From contig JAAFHM010000034.1 in assembly GCA_013298375.1 (NCBI GenBank), positions 1 through 17,548 on the forward strand: DNA of 17,548 nt. Direction: 5' to 3'. The stretch is from Ignavibacteria bacterium (GTDB lineage: Bacteria > Bacteroidota > Ignavibacteria > Kapaibacteriales > UBA4661). The notes beneath the pieces were generated by a model. The model did not search any database, was not told the origin of the DNA, and saw only the letters and a list, made by a program, of their open reading frames with translations. The translations under genes were made by a program, and so were the position numbers. Below are positions 14,689 through 17,548 of the stretch, one piece after another; within the stretch, counting starts at the first letter, position 1; the number at the start of each line of letters is the position of its first letter.

Positions 14689-15951
14689 ATGAACCCAGCA
14701 AATACGCCTGTTTCCGGCAAAGGTTTCTCGAATAGCATTTTCAACGCTGCGGTGATAGTCGCCGCACTTGGCTATTTTGTTGATATTTACGACCTCGTGC
14801 TGTTTAGCATTGTGCGTGTGCCGAGTTTGAAAGGGCTTGGCGCATCGGGTCAGCAACTCATGGATGACGGCATATTTCTTATCAATATGCAAATGTTCGG
14901 AATGCTCGTTGGCGGCGTATTCTGGGGTATTTTGGGTGATAAAAAAGGGCGGTTGTCTATTCTTTTCGGCTCGATTGTCACCTACTCGTTGGCAAATATC
15001 GCCAATGGCTTTGTCACCTCAATTGAGATGTACGCTGCCTTGCGCTTCATTGCGGGGATCGGGCTTGCGGGCGAGTTGGGGGCGGGCATAACGCTTGTTG
15101 TAGAGGTGATGCCCAAGGAAATACGCGGCTATGGGACGATGATTGTTGCCGGAGTTGGCGTGTCGGGTGCAATATTGGCGTATTATGTTGCCGAAATGTT
15201 TGATTGGCGCAATGCGTATTTTATTGGCGGGGGTTTGGGCTTGGCGCTCCTTGTTCTGAGGGTCGGCGTGTATGAATCGGGGATGTTTAGCAAAGTCAAA
15301 GATGATAAAACCAAGCGCGGCGATTTTTTCAGCCTGTTTACCAATGCTGACCGTTTTGGGCGCTATATTCGGTGCGTCTTGGTCGGTGTGCCGCTTTGGG
15401 TGGTCGTCGGAATTTTGGTCACGTTCTCACCCGAATTTGCCGTTGCGATGGGCGTAAAAGAGCCAGTAAGCGGCGGGCGGGCAATTATGTTCTGCTATCT
15501 CGGCATTACGCTGGGTGATTTTTTAACGGGATACCTCAGCCAGCGCCTTCAAAGTCGAAAAAAAGTGCTGTGGACGTTTTTAATATTTGATTCTCTCTGC
15601 ATTGCTGCGTATTTTCTCATCGGAAAAATTTTCCCAATGCCAACCGATAACACGGTCTATTTCATAGCGCTGCTACTCGGCTTGTCATCGGGCTACTGGG
15701 CAATTTTTGTCACCGTTGCCGCCGAACAGTTCGGCACAAATCTTCGTGCGACGGTTGCCACGACTGCGCCGAATTTTGTGCGCGGTTCCCTCGTCCCGAT
15801 GACGTGGCTTTTCCGGCAGTTTATTCCCGGATTCGGCATGATTGGTGCGGGCGTGGCGGTGAGCGCAATTGCAATGCTGATTGCGTTTATTTGCCTTTGG
15901 GGGCTCAAAGAAACCTTTGGCAAAGAGTTGAATTACGCAGAAACTATCTAA
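14689..15951 (+). CDS. Major facilitator superfamily transporter
   Basis: The protein has 420 residues and about 12 hydrophobic segments, the normal MFS size. TM1 carries acidic residues (ALGYFVDIYDLVLFSIVR, D32 and D35), as in proton-coupled MFS members. The loop between TM2 and TM3 has the MFS signature GDKKGRLS (83-90). TM4 contains LRFIAGIGLAGELGAGITLVVEVMP, the usual RFxxGxGxGGE-like stretch. A long cytoplasmic loop follows TM6 (~198-225), and the second half has GDFLTGYLSQRLQSRKK and the charged AAEQFGTNLRATVATTAPNF near TM10-11. The general shape is that of sugar/organic-acid symporters, but I cannot name the substrate. It is closed by a strong terminator, so it is probably monocistronic. 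Confidence 0.9.
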   Translation: MNPANTPVSGKGFSNSIFNAAVIVAALGYFVDIYDLVLFSIVRVPSLKGLGASGQQLMDDGIFLINMQMFGMLVGGVFWGILGDKKGRLSILFGSIVTYSLANIANGFVTSIEMYAALRFIAGIGLAGELGAGITLVVEVMPKEIRGYGTMIVAGVGVSGAILAYYVAEMFDWRNAYFIGGGLGLALLVLRVGVYESGMFSKVKDDKTKRGDFFSLFTNADRFGRYIRCVLVGVPLWVVVGILVTFSPEFAVAMGVKEPVSGGRAIMFCYLGITLGDFLTGYLSQRLQSRKKVLWTFLIFDSLCIAAYFLIGKIFPMPTDNTVYFIALLLGLSSGYWAIFVTVAAEQFGTNLRATVATTAPNFVRGSLVPMTWLFRQFIPGFGMIGAGVAVSAIAMLIAFICLWGLKETFGKELNYAETI

Positions 15952-15959
15952 AATACCCT

Positions 15960-15981
15960 GCGAACCCGCGTTCGCTTTTTT
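15960..15981 (+). terminator. Intrinsic terminator of the MFS gene
   Basis: A perfect six-pair stem, GCGAAC and GTTCGC with loop CCGC, is followed directly by six T. It starts eight bases after the MFS stop codon and separates it from the ATP-grasp gene. Confidence 0.88.
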
Positions 15982-16019
15982 CTTGATAATTCCTAATTCG
16001 TTATCCATCATTATTTTTT

Positions 16020-16025
16020 GGAGAG
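16020..16025 (+). promoter_or_regulatory. Shine-Dalgarno site of the ATP-grasp gene
   Basis: GGAGAG, with the GGAG core five bases before the ATG at 16029. It fixes the start and is the strongest ribosome binding site in the window. Confidence 0.7.
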
Positions 16026-16028
16026 TTT

Positions 16029-17240
16029 ATGAGTAAGCAAGAGTTTACCATCTTGTGCCTGGCAAGCTACGACAAAGGCGCGGAGTTCCTACGCGAGTGC
16101 AAGCGTCAAGGTTGTCGTGTGCTGCTTCTGACTGCGCCGCGTACTAATAACGCTGCTTGGCCCCGCGAGTCTATTGATGAAGTCTATGTTTTGCGCGATA
16201 TTGATGGGCGTTGGAATGATGAAGAACTCATCAATAGTGTTTCCTATGTGGCGCGAAAAGAAAAAATTGACGCTATCGTCGCACTGGATGATTACGACCT
16301 CGAAGCGGCTGGCTTACTACGTGACCACCTCCAAATTCGCGGTTTCGGCGAAACCATTACCCGCAATTTCCGCGACAAACTGGCGATGCGTCGCCGTGCG
16401 TGGGATGCGGGCGTTCTTGCGCCGGATTATGTGCATTTGGTGAACGAAAGCCAAGTCACAGCCTTTACCCAGCGCGTACCGCTTCCCTACATCGTCAAAC
16501 CGCGTGGCGAGGCTTCGGCGATTGGTGTAAAAAAAGTTACTTCCCACGAAGAACTCTGGAAAATTTATGAAGAACTCGGCGACCGCCGTTCTACCTACCT
16601 TGTCGAGCAGTTTTTGCCCGGCGATATTTTCCACGTGGATTCGCTGATGTACGAAGGAAAAATTGTGTTTGCTTCGGTTAGTCGCTATGGAAAACCACCC
16701 TTTGAAGTCATGCACGGCGGTGGTATTTTCACCACCCGCATCGTTGAACACGGCTCGGCGGACGAAAAATCCTCGCTCAAGGCTAATGAAGATGTTCTGA
16801 GGGCGATGGGCTTGCATTATGGCGCATCGCACACGGAATTTATCAAGTCCAATGCCGACGGAAAATTTTATTATATGGAAACAGCAGCCCGCGTTGGCGG
16901 CGCGAATATCGTGGAAATGGTTGAAGCCGGAACAGGCGTAAATCTTTGGGCGGAATGGGCAAAGATTGAAATTGCATACGGCAGCAAGCCCTACAAAGCA
17001 CCAAAAGCAAAAAAAGATTACTCCGGCATTATTATTTCGCTCTCGAAGCAAGAGTGGCCCGATATGTCGGCATACAACGACCCAGAAATTGTTTGGCGTA
17101 TGAACAAAGCCCAACACGCTGGCGTTATCGTTAAATCGCCCAATTACGATCGCATTACCGAACTTCTGGATAATTACCAACAGCGCTTCTATCACGATTT
17201 CCATATGTCGCTTCCTGCACCCGACAAAGCCACAGCGTAA
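16029..17240 (+). CDS. ATP-grasp domain protein, probable carboxylate-amine/thiol ligase
   Basis: The protein has 403 residues. Residues ~1-105 form a Rossmann-like pre-ATP-grasp domain (FTILCLASYDKGAEFLRECK, IDAIVALDDYDLEAAGLLRDHL). Residues ~110-310 are the ATP-grasp fold: RNFRDKLAMRRRAWDAGVLAP with K117; PYIVKPRGEASAIGVKKV with K157; the hinge YLVEQFLPGD with E193; and the metal-binding HTEFIKSNADGKFYYMETAARVGGANIVEM with E270, E284 and N293. Residues ~330-395 form a small C-terminal lobe. All ATP- and Mg-binding residues expected of the carbamoyl-phosphate-synthase/biotin-carboxylase-like class are present, so it should be active. The family activates a carboxylate as acyl-phosphate and joins it to an amine or other nucleophile; neither substrate is evident. 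It follows the MFS terminator, so it is transcribed separately. A 316-residue antisense frame over it is a shadow. Confidence 0.88.
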   Translation: MSKQEFTILCLASYDKGAEFLRECKRQGCRVLLLTAPRTNNAAWPRESIDEVYVLRDIDGRWNDEELINSVSYVARKEKIDAIVALDDYDLEAAGLLRDHLQIRGFGETITRNFRDKLAMRRRAWDAGVLAPDYVHLVNESQVTAFTQRVPLPYIVKPRGEASAIGVKKVTSHEELWKIYEELGDRRSTYLVEQFLPGDIFHVDSLMYEGKIVFASVSRYGKPPFEVMHGGGIFTTRIVEHGSADEKSSLKANEDVLRAMGLHYGASHTEFIKSNADGKFYYMETAARVGGANIVEMVEAGTGVNLWAEWAKIEIAYGSKPYKAPKAKKDYSGIIISLSKQEWPDMSAYNDPEIVWRMNKAQHAGVIVKSPNYDRITELLDNYQQRFYHDFHMSLPAPDKATA

Positions 17241-17261
17241 TATTTGCATGATGAATAAGGC

Positions 17262-17350
17262 ATCCACGAATCACACGAATTGACACGAATCAAGAACAAT
17301 TTTTTGAATAATAATCCGCTCAAACCTCCTGATTCGTGCGATTCGTGGAT
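17262..17350. repeat. CACGAAT-rich intergenic inverted repeat
   Basis: The left arm (17262-17292) has three tandem CACGAAT units spaced about 9-10 bases apart. The right arm (17330-17350) has two in the opposite orientation. The outer 19 bases of both arms pair with one mismatch (ATCCACGAATC and GATTCGTGGAT at the ends are perfect), around a loop of about 50 bases. AATTTTTCG follows the right arm, so it could also end transcription of the ATP-grasp gene. No second copy is seen in this window. Confidence 0.8.
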
Positions 17351-17391
17351 AATTTTTCGAGGCTTGAACAGTTACCATTCGTTATTACTTT

Positions 17392-17548
17392 ATGTTTGAA
17401 CGCGAGATACAGCGAGCAAAAGAACTTCTCACGCAACGCCTAGCGGCAGCGCAGCAGTTTGTCTATTGGCAAGAAATCCGCGAACGCGCTGATATTCCGG
17501 TCTTTTATCGGAATTTTTTTGGCGCGGAAGTGCAGTGGTGGATTTTTG
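17392..17548 (+). CDS. Start of an unrecognised gene, cut by right edge
   Basis: 52 codons run open from the ATG at 17392 to the edge. The start is MFEREIQRAKELLTQRLAAA, an amphipathic charged helix, followed by QQFVYWQEIRERADIPVFYRNFFGAEVQWWIF, rich in aromatics. There is no signal peptide or membrane segment in the part seen. I do not recognise the family. No Shine-Dalgarno sequence precedes it, only AT-rich sequence (TTACTTT). Coding quality is good (no stop, protein-like composition), but the visible part is too short for a function call. Confidence 0.6.
   Translation, partial: MFEREIQRAKELLTQRLAAAQQFVYWQEIRERADIPVFYRNFFGAEVQWWIF

Noticed and set aside
16317..17267. 316-residue antisense frame over the ATP-grasp gene
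   Set aside because: The plus strand carries full ATP-grasp motifs; the antisense frame is a codon-usage shadow without motifs.

Overview
The window reads as a chromosomal piece from the Bacteroidota/Chlorobiota side of the FCB group, most like the Chlorobi-, Ignavibacteria- or Kapabacteria-type lineages. Three things point there. One large secreted protein ends in a type IX secretion (T9SS) sorting domain. OmpA-like and Ig-like surface proteins sit together. Several genes have Bacteroidota-style -7 boxes (TAnnTTTG) and mostly lack Shine-Dalgarno sequences. The lineage is inferred from these traits, not from a marker gene.

Region 1 (1-6498, minus strand) is a cell-envelope cluster. It runs from a 1184-residue secreted protein (Ig/ASH-type repeats, a cohesin-like region and a T9SS tail), through a double-OmpA-domain outer-membrane protein that overlaps it by ATGA, to a separately promoted outer-membrane beta-barrel-like gene. 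That last gene runs off the left edge and appears frameshifted near its A4 run.

Region 2 (6826-11407) holds housekeeping genes: a Cys/Met-metabolism PLP enzyme (+), convergent with a guaA/CorC-HlyC-type CBS membrane protein pair (-), then a small two-helix membrane protein with a coiled coil (-).

Region 3 (11483-14560) is nucleic-acid related. An RsmI-like methyltransferase carries a long repetitive FKREGG/RGD tail. Next come ssb, with a strong intrinsic terminator between the two, and a divergent SpoU/TrmH-type RNA 2'-O-methyltransferase (+).

Region 4 (14689-17548, plus strand) has an MFS transporter closed by a clear terminator, an ATP-grasp ligase with a good ribosome binding site, a CACGAAT-type intergenic inverted repeat, and the start of an unrecognised gene cut by the right edge.

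I saw no tRNA, rRNA, CRISPR array, transposase or phage gene. The items most worth a second look are the alternating-cysteine Ig-like repeats of the T9SS protein, the repetitive tail on the RsmI-like enzyme, the terminator that ends 15 bases before that enzyme's start, the CACGAAT inverted repeat, and the probable frameshift at the left edge.
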